Assembly (NCBI GenBank): GCA_017613335.1
Contig: JAGAEB010000147.1
Span: 1 to 5,598 of the forward strand
Origin: Methanosarcinaceae archaeon
GTDB taxonomy: Archaea; Halobacteriota; Methanosarcinia; Methanosarcinales; Methanosarcinaceae
Direction: 5' to 3'
Length of the DNA stretch: 5,598 nt
Shown: piece after piece, positions 1 through 5,203 of the stretch
Layout: each line of letters starts with the position of its first letter
Numbering within the stretch: the stretch's first letter is position 1
The notes under the pieces: generated by a model
The model's input: the letters and a program-made list of their open reading frames with translations, nothing else
Told to the model about the DNA's origin: nothing
Databases searched by the model: none
Made by a program: the position numbers and the translations under genes

Positions 1-172
1 GATAAAACAAAAAAAGGATTCAGGATAACGGATAAAACAAAAAAAGGATTCAGGATAACGGATAAAACAAAAAAAGGATTCAGGATAACGGATAAAACAA
101 AAAAAGGATTCAGGAAAACGGATAAAAGAAAAAAGGATTTAAGGAAAAACGGATAAGAAACAGGAAAAACCG
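1..172. repeat. 30-bp A-rich tandem repeat, open at the left edge
   Basis: Three identical 30-bp units (1-30, 31-60, 61-90), each starting GATAAAACAA and ending CAGGATAACG, are followed by a fourth with one T-to-A change (91-120), a diverged 31-bp unit (121-151) and a shortened 21-bp unit (152-172). Copies decay from left to right, as is usual at the edge of an array, and the array continues beyond the window. Because 30 is a multiple of 3, the + strand stays open in frame 1, reading a 10-residue unit DKTKKGFRIT until TAA at 154-156. It could therefore be either intergenic satellite DNA or the basic, repetitive C-terminal tail of an upstream gene. There are no spacers, so it is not a CRISPR array. 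Confidence 0.95.
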
Positions 173-203
173 AACACGATGATCAGGGAAGATAAAAAAA
201 GAA

Positions 204-209
204 GGAGAG
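204..209 (+). promoter_or_regulatory. Ribosome binding site fixing the TPR gene start
   Basis: GGAGAG lies 8 bases ahead of the ATG at 218 and, with the following TGA, approximates the GGAGGTGA complement of the archaeal 16S tail. The earlier in-frame ATG at 179 has only repeat-derived A-rich sequence before it and would add 13 mostly basic residues. The site therefore favours 218 as the true start. Confidence 0.7.
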
Positions 210-217
210 TGACCGTA

Positions 218-1375
218 ATGGAAAATCAGGATAACGGGCAGAAAAAGCCGGGAAAGATGCTTCCCATGTTTACACCGGCCGAAGATATCGACAGCGCTCT
301 TTTCAGCTGTCCGAATGAAGAAAAAGAAATGAAACCGTCGGACTGGGATCATATCGGATTTGATCTTCTGTCTGCCGGCGCTTACGAAGAAGCGCTGATC
401 GCTTTTGACAACGGACTGGAGCTGAATCCGGATCATCCGTCTCTTCTGATGAACAAAGCAGATGTTCTCTGCCGTCTCGGAAAGTATGATGAGTCTCTGG
501 AACTCTATGAAAAAGTCAGAAAGCAGGATCCGGGAAATGCAGAAGTCCTGACGGACATGGGGCTCGTCTGCTGCCGGAAAAATGATCTGAAAAATGCCAT
601 GATGTTTTTTAATGAAAGTCTGTCCGTCCGCGAGGATCTGGATATGACTTATGCCGGGATCGGGCTTGTCCTCAGCGGAGAGGGCGATTACAAAAATGCG
701 ATCATCGCTTTTGACAAGGCGCTTTCGGTCAACAGAAAATGCAAAGAAGCCTGGCACGGAAAAGCCGCAGCTCATGATGCTCTCGGAGACAGTACGGAAG
801 CGATCATTGCGTATAATGAAGCGATCGCGCTGGATATGACGGATCCGAATCTCTGGTATGAAAAAGCGCTTGTTTTTGACAGGATCGGAAATGTCCGGAC
901 GGCACTTGCATCTTATGACAAAGCGATTGAACTTGACCCTGCGTTTGAAAATGCCTGGCATAACAAAGGCGTTCTTCTGACTGCTTCAGGAGAATTTGAA
1001 AAAGCCGTTGAGGCTTTTACGAAAGTCATTGAACTCGATCCGGCGCAGCCGGATGTCTGGTTCAACCGCGGATACACGAATTCCGTCATGGAGGATTATG
1101 ATGATGCTCTTCAGGATCTGTTCAGAGTGATCGAGCTCGATCCGGGTTTCGGCAGAGCCTATGAAGAGATCGGATTCATCTATACGAACATGGGATTCCT
1201 GGCCGATGCTCTGACCTATTTTGAAAAATCCCTTGCCGTGAAGGAAAGCGCAGAATCCTGGTTCGGGAAATACTTCTGTCTGAAAAAGATGGCAGATGAT
1301 GAAAAAGCAGCAGAAGCTCTTGAAAAAGCTGTTGCGATCGATCCGCGTTATAAAGATCTCGCGCAGCAGCAATGA
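218..1375 (+). CDS. TPR-repeat protein with ten tetratricopeptide units
   Basis: A 385-residue soluble protein with no signal peptide or membrane segment. After a hydrophilic, probably disordered N-terminus (residues 1-40) it consists almost entirely of ten consecutive 34-residue tetratricopeptide repeats (about 41-379; the ninth has 33). Each carries the family pattern: W/L-x-x-K/I-G near position 4-8, a Y or F near 11, E/D-A near 20, F/Y-x-x-A/S-L/I near 24-28 and a closing ELDP or variant. TPR superhelices bind other proteins, so a cytoplasmic scaffold or adaptor role is expected; the partner cannot be read from the sequence and no catalytic domain is attached. The start at 218 is chosen for its GGAG ribosome site; an ATG at 179 is in frame but unsupported. 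The gene stands alone, ends in its own terminator, and faces the - strand gene. TPR proteins of this kind are abundant in Methanomicrobiales (general knowledge). Confidence 0.93.
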   Translation: MENQDNGQKKPGKMLPMFTPAEDIDSALFSCPNEEKEMKPSDWDHIGFDLLSAGAYEEALIAFDNGLELNPDHPSLLMNKADVLCRLGKYDESLELYEKVRKQDPGNAEVLTDMGLVCCRKNDLKNAMMFFNESLSVREDLDMTYAGIGLVLSGEGDYKNAIIAFDKALSVNRKCKEAWHGKAAAHDALGDSTEAIIAYNEAIALDMTDPNLWYEKALVFDRIGNVRTALASYDKAIELDPAFENAWHNKGVLLTASGEFEKAVEAFTKVIELDPAQPDVWFNRGYTNSVMEDYDDALQDLFRVIELDPGFGRAYEEIGFIYTNMGFLADALTYFEKSLAVKESAESWFGKYFCLKKMADDEKAAEALEKAVAIDPRYKDLAQQQ

Positions 1376-1443
1376 TGCCGTATCATCCGGAAAAGATATT
1401 TCCCGGCACGTCCGCGGCAGCGCTTTTCGAATGGCCGCGCATT

Positions 1444-1476
1444 TCCGGGGAGAGGTTCCCCGGATGTTCTTTTTTT
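1444..1476 (+). terminator. Hairpin plus oligo-T terminator of the TPR gene
   Basis: An 8-bp GC-rich stem (TCCGGGGA at 1444-1451 with TCCCCGGA at 1457-1464, loop GAGGT) is followed after TG by TTCTTTTTTT (1467-1476), about 70 bases past the stop codon. A competing stem, CCGGATG 1460-1466 with CATCCGG 1478-1484, places the T-tract in its loop. Archaeal termination relies mainly on the U-tract, which is present here. Confidence 0.75.
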
Positions 1477-1518
1477 GCATCCGGAGTTTTATCGAAGACC
1501 CGTCTGATGCGACTTCAG

Positions 1519-1626
1519 GTTTTGCTGCAGACCCGGGTTCTCCTGTGACCGAGGGGTTTGCCGCAGACCCGGGTTCTCCTGTGACCGAGGGGTTTGCCGC
1601 AGACCCGGGTTCTCCTGTGACTGCGG
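1519..1626. repeat. 36-bp GC-rich minisatellite, three units
   Basis: Three direct units of exactly 36 bp (1519-1554, 1555-1590, 1591-1626) sit between two converging genes. Units 2 and 3 are identical except in their last six bases (CCGAGG against CTGCGG); unit 1 differs from unit 2 at two bases near its start. The core is GCAGACCCGGGTTCTCCTGT. As 36 is divisible by 3, several frames remain open on both strands, which creates false open frames with 12-residue repeats. Together with the terminator and the 19-bp array this accounts for most of the gap 1376-1735, where I see no gene. Confidence 0.93.
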
Positions 1627-1628
1627 GC

Positions 1629-1681
1629 TTTGCCGATGCTTCCGGGTTCTGCCGATACTTCCGGACTCTGCCGGGATCCTG
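1629..1681. repeat. 19-bp imperfect tandem repeat
   Basis: Next to the 36-bp array, two 19-bp units (TTTGCCGATGCTTCCGGGT at 1629-1647 and TCTGCCGATACTTCCGGAC at 1648-1666) match at 15 of 19 positions, and a partial third starts TCTGCCGG (1667-1681). It may have arisen from the last diverged 36-bp unit. Confidence 0.7.
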
Positions 1682-1735
1682 TGTTTTTGCAGGACCGGCG
1701 CCATTCCGGACCGTGTCCGGATCCCGGAGACGGCC

Positions 1736-2713
1736 TCAGAAATCGAAGATGTTTTTCGTCGTCTGTTTCAGGACAAGTCCGGAGAGATCGAGTTCTTCTT
1801 TCAGGAGTGAGAACGTGATCTGGTCGGCCTGAAGAAGGATATCGCGCGGGATGTTCTGACCGGATTCAAAGGCAGCATTGCCTTTCGGTATTTTGAGTTC
1901 GGCGGCCGTTTTCCGGATATCCTGTCTGTCAGACTTGAGTTTTCTGACAGAGAGATCATCGTTCCCGGATTCTGTTTTTTCAAAATATCCGGAAATCTGA
2001 TCGATATCGCACCCGACAGATGAAAGTTCGTATTCAAAACAGGGGCGGTCAAAGAGGCTGCACATGACATAGACGGCAACTTCAAACCGTGTTTTTTTAT
2101 CGCCGATCCCCGAGATCCGGGATTTCAGGCGGGCATAGATGTTCCGGTTTTCCGGCGGGGACGGAACATGCCTGCTGTCCGGAGCCGGTACCGAAGGAGA
2201 AGATAAAGAGCCTGCGGAAATGTCAGAAGAAGCGCCTGAGACGTCATCGCCGGGAAGGGAGAGAGAAAGGCCCGGCGCATCTCTTTCGTCCGTCGTTCCC
2301 GGAAAAGATGCGGATCTGTCAAAAATGTGATCACTCGTTCCGTTTTTCAGCATATAGATCTTTGACGGCAGGATATTGATCTCGGCCAGATCGCCGATAT
2401 CTCTGAGCGCGCGGAGATAGCCGGTCACAACGAGGCGGTGCTCATCAAATCCCTGATCTTTGAGTTCACGGGCAATGCCGCTGATGGAAAGCTGATTTTT
2501 CTCCTTCAGGACCTGATGGATCGGTATGCCCAACGGCTTTTCCGTATCGGGTCCGGCAGATGACCCGGATTCCGGAGATTCAGCAGACAGACCGGATCCG
2601 GCAGACATTCCGGCAGGAATATCGGGCGCAGAGCCGGAGACAGACGAAACGTCTGCAGGAACTGTTTCACTGATTTCGGTTTTTGTATTATCGTTATTTT
2701 CTTTATCAACCAT
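1736..2713 (-). CDS. Unrecognised two-domain protein with N-terminal winged-helix-like domain
   Basis: I do not recognise this 325-residue family. Four parts are visible. Residues 1-60 are a Ser/Gly/Pro/Asp-rich, probably disordered head. Residues 61-123 look like a winged helix: an initial helix (IHQVLKEK), an ISGIARELKDQGF stretch of HTH type, a probable recognition helix (RLVVTGYLRALRDIGDLAEI) and a wing ending KIYMLK. Residues 124-190 form a second low-complexity linker rich in Ser, Pro, Asp and Gly. Residues 191-325 form a mixed helical domain beginning IYARLKSRI, with two cysteines near 218 and 225 and a third at 235. There are no membrane segments or signal peptide. The ATG is preceded on its strand by GTGGTG about 8 bases upstream. 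It converges on the TPR gene and diverges from the ArsR-type gene. A DNA-binding role is inferred from the HTH shape only. No oligo-T terminator is seen after its stop on the - strand. Confidence 0.85.
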   Translation of the reverse strand: MVDKENNDNTKTEISETVPADVSSVSGSAPDIPAGMSAGSGLSAESPESGSSAGPDTEKPLGIPIHQVLKEKNQLSISGIARELKDQGFDEHRLVVTGYLRALRDIGDLAEINILPSKIYMLKNGTSDHIFDRSASFPGTTDERDAPGLSLSLPGDDVSGASSDISAGSLSSPSVPAPDSRHVPSPPENRNIYARLKSRISGIGDKKTRFEVAVYVMCSLFDRPCFEYELSSVGCDIDQISGYFEKTESGNDDLSVRKLKSDRQDIRKTAAELKIPKGNAAFESGQNIPRDILLQADQITFSLLKEELDLSGLVLKQTTKNIFDF

Positions 2714-2737
2714 ATGCTGACACCACAGGAGTGAAGA

Positions 2738-2770
2738 GAAAGAACAGCAAAGAAAGAACAGAAAAGAAAA
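2738..2770. repeat. 14-bp purine tandem repeat
   Basis: GAAAGAACAGCAAA (2738-2751) is repeated as GAAAGAACAGAAAA (2752-2765), 13 of 14 bases alike, followed by a partial GAAAA. It lies in the divergent gap, where it would form a CU-rich 5' leader for the - strand gene. The - strand promoter cannot be placed with confidence; an AT-rich stretch at about 2817-2832 is the best candidate. Confidence 0.75.
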
Positions 2771-2906
2771 TGATCTGTCAGGGAGAGAGAATGATGATAA
2801 CAGAAAAAGAGGACCGGAAATAAAAAGATATTGAAGTTTGATGTATCCTTATTTCATGAAAGGATGACCATGAAAAGCTGACCGTAATGACCTCCCGGAA
2901 TTATTT

Positions 2907-2918
2907 TGACATGTGTCA
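2907..2918. promoter_or_regulatory. Operator-like palindrome TGACA-TG-TGTCA
   Basis: Perfect 5-bp inverted arms separated by 2 bp, ending four bases before the TATA box at 2923 and so overlapping the usual BRE position. Occupation by a dimeric regulator here would block or aid TBP/TFB binding. The ArsR-type protein encoded downstream is a candidate for autoregulation, which is inference. Confidence 0.45.
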
Positions 2919-2922
2919 TAAG

Positions 2923-2931
2923 TTTAAAATA
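2923..2931 (+). promoter_or_regulatory. TATA box for the ArsR-type gene
   Basis: TTTAAAATA fits the archaeal TATA consensus and predicts transcription starting near 2950-2955, giving a leader of about 175 nt. A second, weaker box (GATATTAAA, about 2946-2954) would start transcription near 2976. Confidence 0.5.
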
Positions 2932-2962
2932 CTTTCCATACATAAGATATTAAAGGTTCATC

Positions 2963-3043
2963 ATGCTCCCGGACGGGGGCATTCCGGAAGAAGATACGAC
3001 AGTCAGTCTTTGGGGGATATTCGGGAATCATGGCCGATCGTGA
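2963..3043 (+). other. Possible 26-codon leader ORF
   Basis: An ATG about ten bases after the predicted transcript start opens 26 codons (MLPDGGIPEED at the start, NHGRS at the end) closed by TGA at 3041-3043. The preceding AAAGGT is a weak ribosome site. The stop falls inside the hairpin 3032-3054. It may be a chance ORF. Confidence 0.25.
2964..2981 (+). other. Leader hairpin 1
   Basis: TGCTCCC (2964-2970) pairs with GGGGGCA (2975-2981), seven pairs including one G-U, around a GGAC tetraloop. It overlaps the first codons of the possible leader ORF. Confidence 0.45.
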
Positions 3044-3054
3044 GGTAATCGGCC
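3032..3054 (+). other. Leader hairpin 2
   Basis: GGCCGAT (3032-3038) and ATCGGCC (3048-3054) are perfect 7-bp arms around a 9-nt loop that contains the TGA closing the possible leader ORF. Confidence 0.55.
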
Positions 3055-3085
3055 GGACGGACTCGCGGTATTCATGAAATGATTT

Positions 3086-3111
3086 TCCGGATTCAGGTGA
3101 TCCGGATTTTT
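3086..3111 (+). terminator. Terminator-like hairpin in the leader, with a buried SD-like loop
   Basis: TCCGGAT (3086-3092) and ATCCGGA (3100-3106) form a perfect 7-bp stem followed directly by TTTTT (3107-3111), ending 14 bases before the start codon at 3126. The loop and 3' arm contain AGGTGATCC (3096-3104), complementary to the archaeal 16S 3' end, yet no start codon follows at a normal distance. It could act as an attenuator or as a site controlling ribosome access. Confidence 0.5.
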
Positions 3112-3125
3112 ACAGGGGGTTCATT

Positions 3126-3641
3126 ATGGCAGGAAGAACGAGAATTATCAACGATCCATCATATTTGGTGCCTCTCCTCAGGACATTCGGTTCCAGGACA
3201 CACAAAAAAGTCTTTGATCTTCTTCTGACAGACTGGATGACCGAGGAAGAGCTTGATGCTGCAGTCGGATCTGAAACGCACAACAGTCTCATCAATCTGA
3301 AAAAAGCAGGACTTCTCGAGAGCAAGTGGCGCATTCCGGAAGAAGGCCGGGATCCCGTCAAGGAATTCAGAACGTCCTATACAGATGTTCAGGTTAATTT
3401 CCACTGCACGTTCGAAGATCTCAGCGATATCATCATGCTGGCCTTCAAGCCGTATGAGGAAGTCAAAGATACGATTGAAAATCTTCAGAAACTGGTCGCG
3501 GAAGGCAATACATCCATGAGCAAGCTGACCCGCGAACTGAATATGAATTCATCTCATATCTGTTCCATTGCAAGGCGTTCCGATACGATTTCCGTGATGG
3601 GGCAGAGGCTGAAGCTTATCACAAAGGACGAAGAACTCTGA
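3126..3641 (+). CDS. ArsR-type winged-helix regulator of the methanogen family
   Basis: A 171-residue soluble protein. Residues about 15-70 form a winged helix: THKKVFDLLLTDWMTEEELD, an AAVGSETHNSLINLKKAGLLE recognition region, then a wing around KWRIPEEGRDPVKEF. Residues 82-110 (TSYTDVQVNFHCTFEDLSDI) look like a short strand-rich dimer or sensor segment. The C-terminal part (about 110-171) has a second HTH-like stretch, TSMSKLTRELNMNSSHICSIARR. Length and layout resemble the archaeal ArsR-type family that I recall as Pfam PF09824; this is from memory and was not searched. Only one cysteine pair (94 and 146) is visible, with no CxC metal-binding motif of classical ArsR, so a metal ligand is not indicated. 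The ATG follows AGGGGG by six bases. It is preceded by an unusually long structured leader and a palindrome at its promoter. The target genes are unknown. Confidence 0.85.
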   Translation: MAGRTRIINDPSYLVPLLRTFGSRTHKKVFDLLLTDWMTEEELDAAVGSETHNSLINLKKAGLLESKWRIPEEGRDPVKEFRTSYTDVQVNFHCTFEDLSDIIMLAFKPYEEVKDTIENLQKLVAEGNTSMSKLTRELNMNSSHICSIARRSDTISVMGQRLKLITKDEEL

Positions 3642-3684
3642 AAAGACCGTGAAGTCTGACAGGAAACGAAGTCCGAATGAGAGT

Positions 3685-3760
3685 GAAACAACAAAAACAT
3701 GAAACAACAAAAAACGAAACAACAAAAAACGGAACAACAAAAAACGGAACAATAAAAAAC
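3685..3760. repeat. 15-bp A-rich tandem repeat, five units
   Basis: Units at 3685-3700 (16 bp), 3701-3715, 3716-3730, 3731-3745 and 3746-3760 share the pattern G(A/G)AACAACAAAAAAC; the second and third are identical. No terminator is seen behind the ArsR-type gene on +, while the - strand reads repeated T6 tracts here. A 45-codon basic frame (ATG 3677 to TGA 3812-3814) runs through with pentapeptides such as ETTKN, but it has no good ribosome site. The gap 3642-4006 otherwise holds only regulatory-looking sites. Confidence 0.93.
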
Positions 3761-3842
3761 AAAGATCAGACAAAAACGAATCCGGCGGCCGATACATCAA
3801 AACGGAAAAGATGATGGACGGACAAAAAGCCGGATAAGAGAT

Positions 3843-3851
3843 GATATATAC
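3843..3851 (+). promoter_or_regulatory. Possible distal TATA box
   Basis: GATATATAC would start transcription near 3873 and give the gene at 4007 a leader of about 135 nt that includes the inverted repeat at 3929-3950. Confidence 0.3.
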
Positions 3852-3928
3852 ACCCCGATGAAGCTGTATGCCGGAGACGGTTTCCCGGATTTCCGTACTG
3901 CGGAATGAGGGCGGGGAACAGGACAGAT

Positions 3929-3950
3929 TCCTGAAAAGATATTTTCAGGA
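3929..3950. promoter_or_regulatory. Perfect 9-bp inverted repeat upstream of the regulator
   Basis: TCCTGAAAA and TTTTCAGGA are perfectly complementary around a GATA spacer. It lies 24 bp ahead of the proximal TATA box (3974-3982) and 57 bp ahead of the ATG at 4007, a usual place for an activator site or an autoregulatory operator. In RNA it would be a hairpin with a 4-nt loop. Confidence 0.6.
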
Positions 3951-3973
3951 TAAGAATGATTTTTCCGGATGCA

Positions 3974-3982
3974 GATATAAAT
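3974..3982 (+). promoter_or_regulatory. Proximal TATA box of the gene at 4007
   Basis: GATATAAAT fits the archaeal TATA consensus, but it predicts a start near 4003, almost at the ATG. If it is the promoter in use, the mRNA would be nearly leaderless and the AGGTGAT at 3997-4003 would be lost; if the distal box is used, that site is retained. Confidence 0.4.
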
Positions 3983-3996
3983 TTCGAATAAGATCC

Positions 3997-4003
3997 AGGT
4001 GAT
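3997..4003 (+). promoter_or_regulatory. Strong ribosome binding site
   Basis: AGGTGAT is an exact 7-base complement of the archaeal 16S 3' tail, three bases before the ATG at 4007. It fixes the start of the regulator and supports an archaeal origin. Confidence 0.75.
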
Positions 4004-4006
4004 TAA

Positions 4007-4798
4007 ATGGCAGCATCTATTCTTCAAAGCAAAAGCGTAATGACAAAATTTCAGGTTCTGACCGAAATTGCTGCGCATCAGCCGAATGTCCGTCAGAAAG
4101 AGATTGCTCAGAAGATCGGCGTGACTCCTCAGGCTGTTTCAGAATATATCAAGGAACTGACAGCGGAAGGGAAGATCCATTCCGACGGCAGGGTCCGCTA
4201 CAGGATTACAAAAGAAGGTGTTGAATGGGTCCTGGAGAATGCGACAGAGCTGAAACATTATTCCCACATGGTCATGGAAGACATCATCAGTCATGTGTCG
4301 ACATGGGCTGCCATCTGCGATGAAGACTTCGAAAAAGGAGAAGAAGTCAATCTGGTCATGCGCGAGGGTCTCCTTTACGCCACCCGCGAGGAGACAGGGA
4401 CCTCCGGCACAGCCATTCAGGACGGAAAGGCCGGAGAAGATATCGGCGTGACGGATCTGAAGGGCTATCTGAATATGAAAACGGAGTCCATCACAATCTG
4501 CAAAGTTCCGAGGATCAAAAAGGGCGGATCGTCCGCCGTCGACCTGGAACGCCTGAAACCGATCGTGGAAACGAAACCATACATCGCGGCTGTCGGAACG
4601 GAAGCTCTTATCAGCCTCAGGAAAATCGGAAAAGAACCGGTCGTCATGTTCGGCGCAACAGATTCCGTGATCCAGGCTGCGTATCACGGCCTTGCTTCCG
4701 TCATCGTCGTCGTTGAGGATGAAGTTTCATACTTCCTCGCCCGTCTGGAAACAGAAAATGTTTCTTATGAGCTTATCGATCTGACAAAAGAGAGATGA
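4007..4798 (+). CDS. Archaeal winged-helix (MarR-like) transcriptional regulator with C-terminal sensor-like domain
   Basis: A 263-residue soluble protein. Residues 1-78 are a clear winged helix: helix LTEIAAHQPNVRQ, HTH KEIAQKIGVTPQAVSEYIKEL (about 31-51) and a wing GKIHSDGRVRYRITKEG. A linker helix (75-105) leads to a second domain of about 155 residues with alternating strands and helices. The stretch PYIAAVGTEALISLRKIGKE and the following FGATDSVIQAAYHGLASVIVVVED (about 191-238) look like a Rossmann-like ligand-binding fold. Architecture and length resemble an archaeal regulator family that I recall as COG1497; this is from memory and was not searched. The effector and targets are unknown. 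The start is fixed by AGGTGAT. The 365-bp gap and its own TATA boxes suggest separate transcription from the ArsR-type gene, though no + strand terminator separates them. The TGA stop overlaps an ATG (ATGA) that opens a T-rich frame I do not accept as a gene. Confidence 0.9.
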   Translation: MAASILQSKSVMTKFQVLTEIAAHQPNVRQKEIAQKIGVTPQAVSEYIKELTAEGKIHSDGRVRYRITKEGVEWVLENATELKHYSHMVMEDIISHVSTWAAICDEDFEKGEEVNLVMREGLLYATREETGTSGTAIQDGKAGEDIGVTDLKGYLNMKTESITICKVPRIKKGGSSAVDLERLKPIVETKPYIAAVGTEALISLRKIGKEPVVMFGATDSVIQAAYHGLASVIVVVEDEVSYFLARLETENVSYELIDLTKER

Positions 4799-4827
4799 TC
4801 TTCCGGAAGAAGACCGGAAAATGTCTT

Positions 4828-4856
4828 ACCCTGAAAATTCTGTATCACAGCAGGGT
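4828..4856 (+). other. Stem-loop after the regulator gene
   Basis: ACCCTG (4828-4833) pairs with CAGGGT (4851-4856) and CTGT (4840-4843) with ACAG (4847-4850), leaving a 6-nt bulge and a 3-nt loop. It precedes the oligo-T terminators by about 23 bases and may protect the mRNA 3' end. Confidence 0.45.
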
Positions 4857-4880
4857 CGGCCGGATTTACGGCGATCCTGT

Positions 4881-4920
4881 TTTTACTTTTTTTACTCTGC
4901 TTTTACTTTTTTTATACTCA
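4881..4920 (+). terminator. Tandem oligo-T terminator made of a 20-bp direct repeat
   Basis: Two 20-bp units (4881-4900, 4901-4920) share their first 14 bases, TTTTACTTTTTTTA, so each brings a T7 tract (4887-4893 and 4907-4913). Further T runs follow at 4946-4952, 4966-4971 and 5004-5009. Repeated U-tracts are the known signal for archaeal termination, so this is a strong multi-site terminator for the gene ending at 4798. Confidence 0.75.
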
Positions 4921-5130
4921 GTTCTGATTTTCAGACGCTGTTATGTTTTTTTAGATCCTGTCTGCTTTTTTGACCGGAGGCTGCCTTTTCAGATCCGGTT
5001 TTGTTTTTTATCCGGATATCACGCCGGCGCTGTCGGTTATCAGTTCGTTTGTGAAGTGCCGGTCTGTCAGTCGCTTCTGATGCCGGATCATTGATATTCA
5101 CATCATCGAAGTGAAGACTGCCCCGCCGGA
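4921..5130. other. Gene-free stretch after the terminators
   Basis: This part of the 4799-5318 gap carries three more T-tracts, a 10-bp palindrome TATCCGGATA (5009-5018) and a 6-bp stem ATCCGG/CCGGAT (4993-4998 with 5012-5017). Long open frames cross it on both strands, but they are T-rich or A-rich translations without ribosome sites or family likeness. Confidence 0.5.
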
Positions 5131-5164
5131 AAAAAGAACGAAAAAAGAAGAACGAAAAAAGAAC
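5130..5164. repeat. Short A-rich repeat with AAAAAAGAAC units
   Basis: AAAAAAGAAC occurs at 5130-5139 and 5155-5164 with a lengthened middle copy (5141-5154) between. It resembles in composition, but not in unit length, the repeats in the other gaps. Confidence 0.6.
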
Positions 5165-5203
5165 AATATCGCCGGAAAGGGAATTTTTCGCAAAGCTCTG
5201 CAG

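Noticed and set aside
110..961. Long 283-codon open frame on the - strand opposite the TPR gene
   Set aside because: It is antisense to a clear TPR protein; it stays open because the TPR codons and the 30-bp repeat avoid stops there. Its product is Phe/Arg/Ile-rich with no recognisable domain.
1519..1626. CRISPR array
   Set aside because: The units are directly joined with no variable spacers and no cas genes are in the window; the same applies to the 30-bp repeat at 1-172.
1489..1704. 71-codon - frame with a repeated RSQENPGLRQTP motif
   Set aside because: Same cause: a 36-bp repeat in an open frame. It has no ribosome site.
1296..1832. 178-codon + frame with a 12-residue repeat (GFAADPGSPVTE)
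   Set aside because: It starts inside the TPR gene, ends inside the - strand gene, lacks a ribosome site, and is open mainly because the repeat length is a multiple of three.
209..2889. The 11-base word TGACCGTAATG at 209-219 and again at 2879-2889
   Set aside because: The surrounding sequences do not match and the second copy has no gene after it, so coincidence is the simplest explanation.
4139..4687. 182-codon - frame opposite the MarR-like regulator
   Set aside because: It lies fully antisense to a well-supported coding sequence, with no start signal or domain of its own.
4795..5094. 99-codon frame overlapping the regulator stop as ATGA, with a hydrophobic stretch
   Set aside because: The overlap suggests coupling, but the hydrophobic segment is the translation of the tandem T-tract terminators, and no membrane-protein pattern or codon bias supports a gene.
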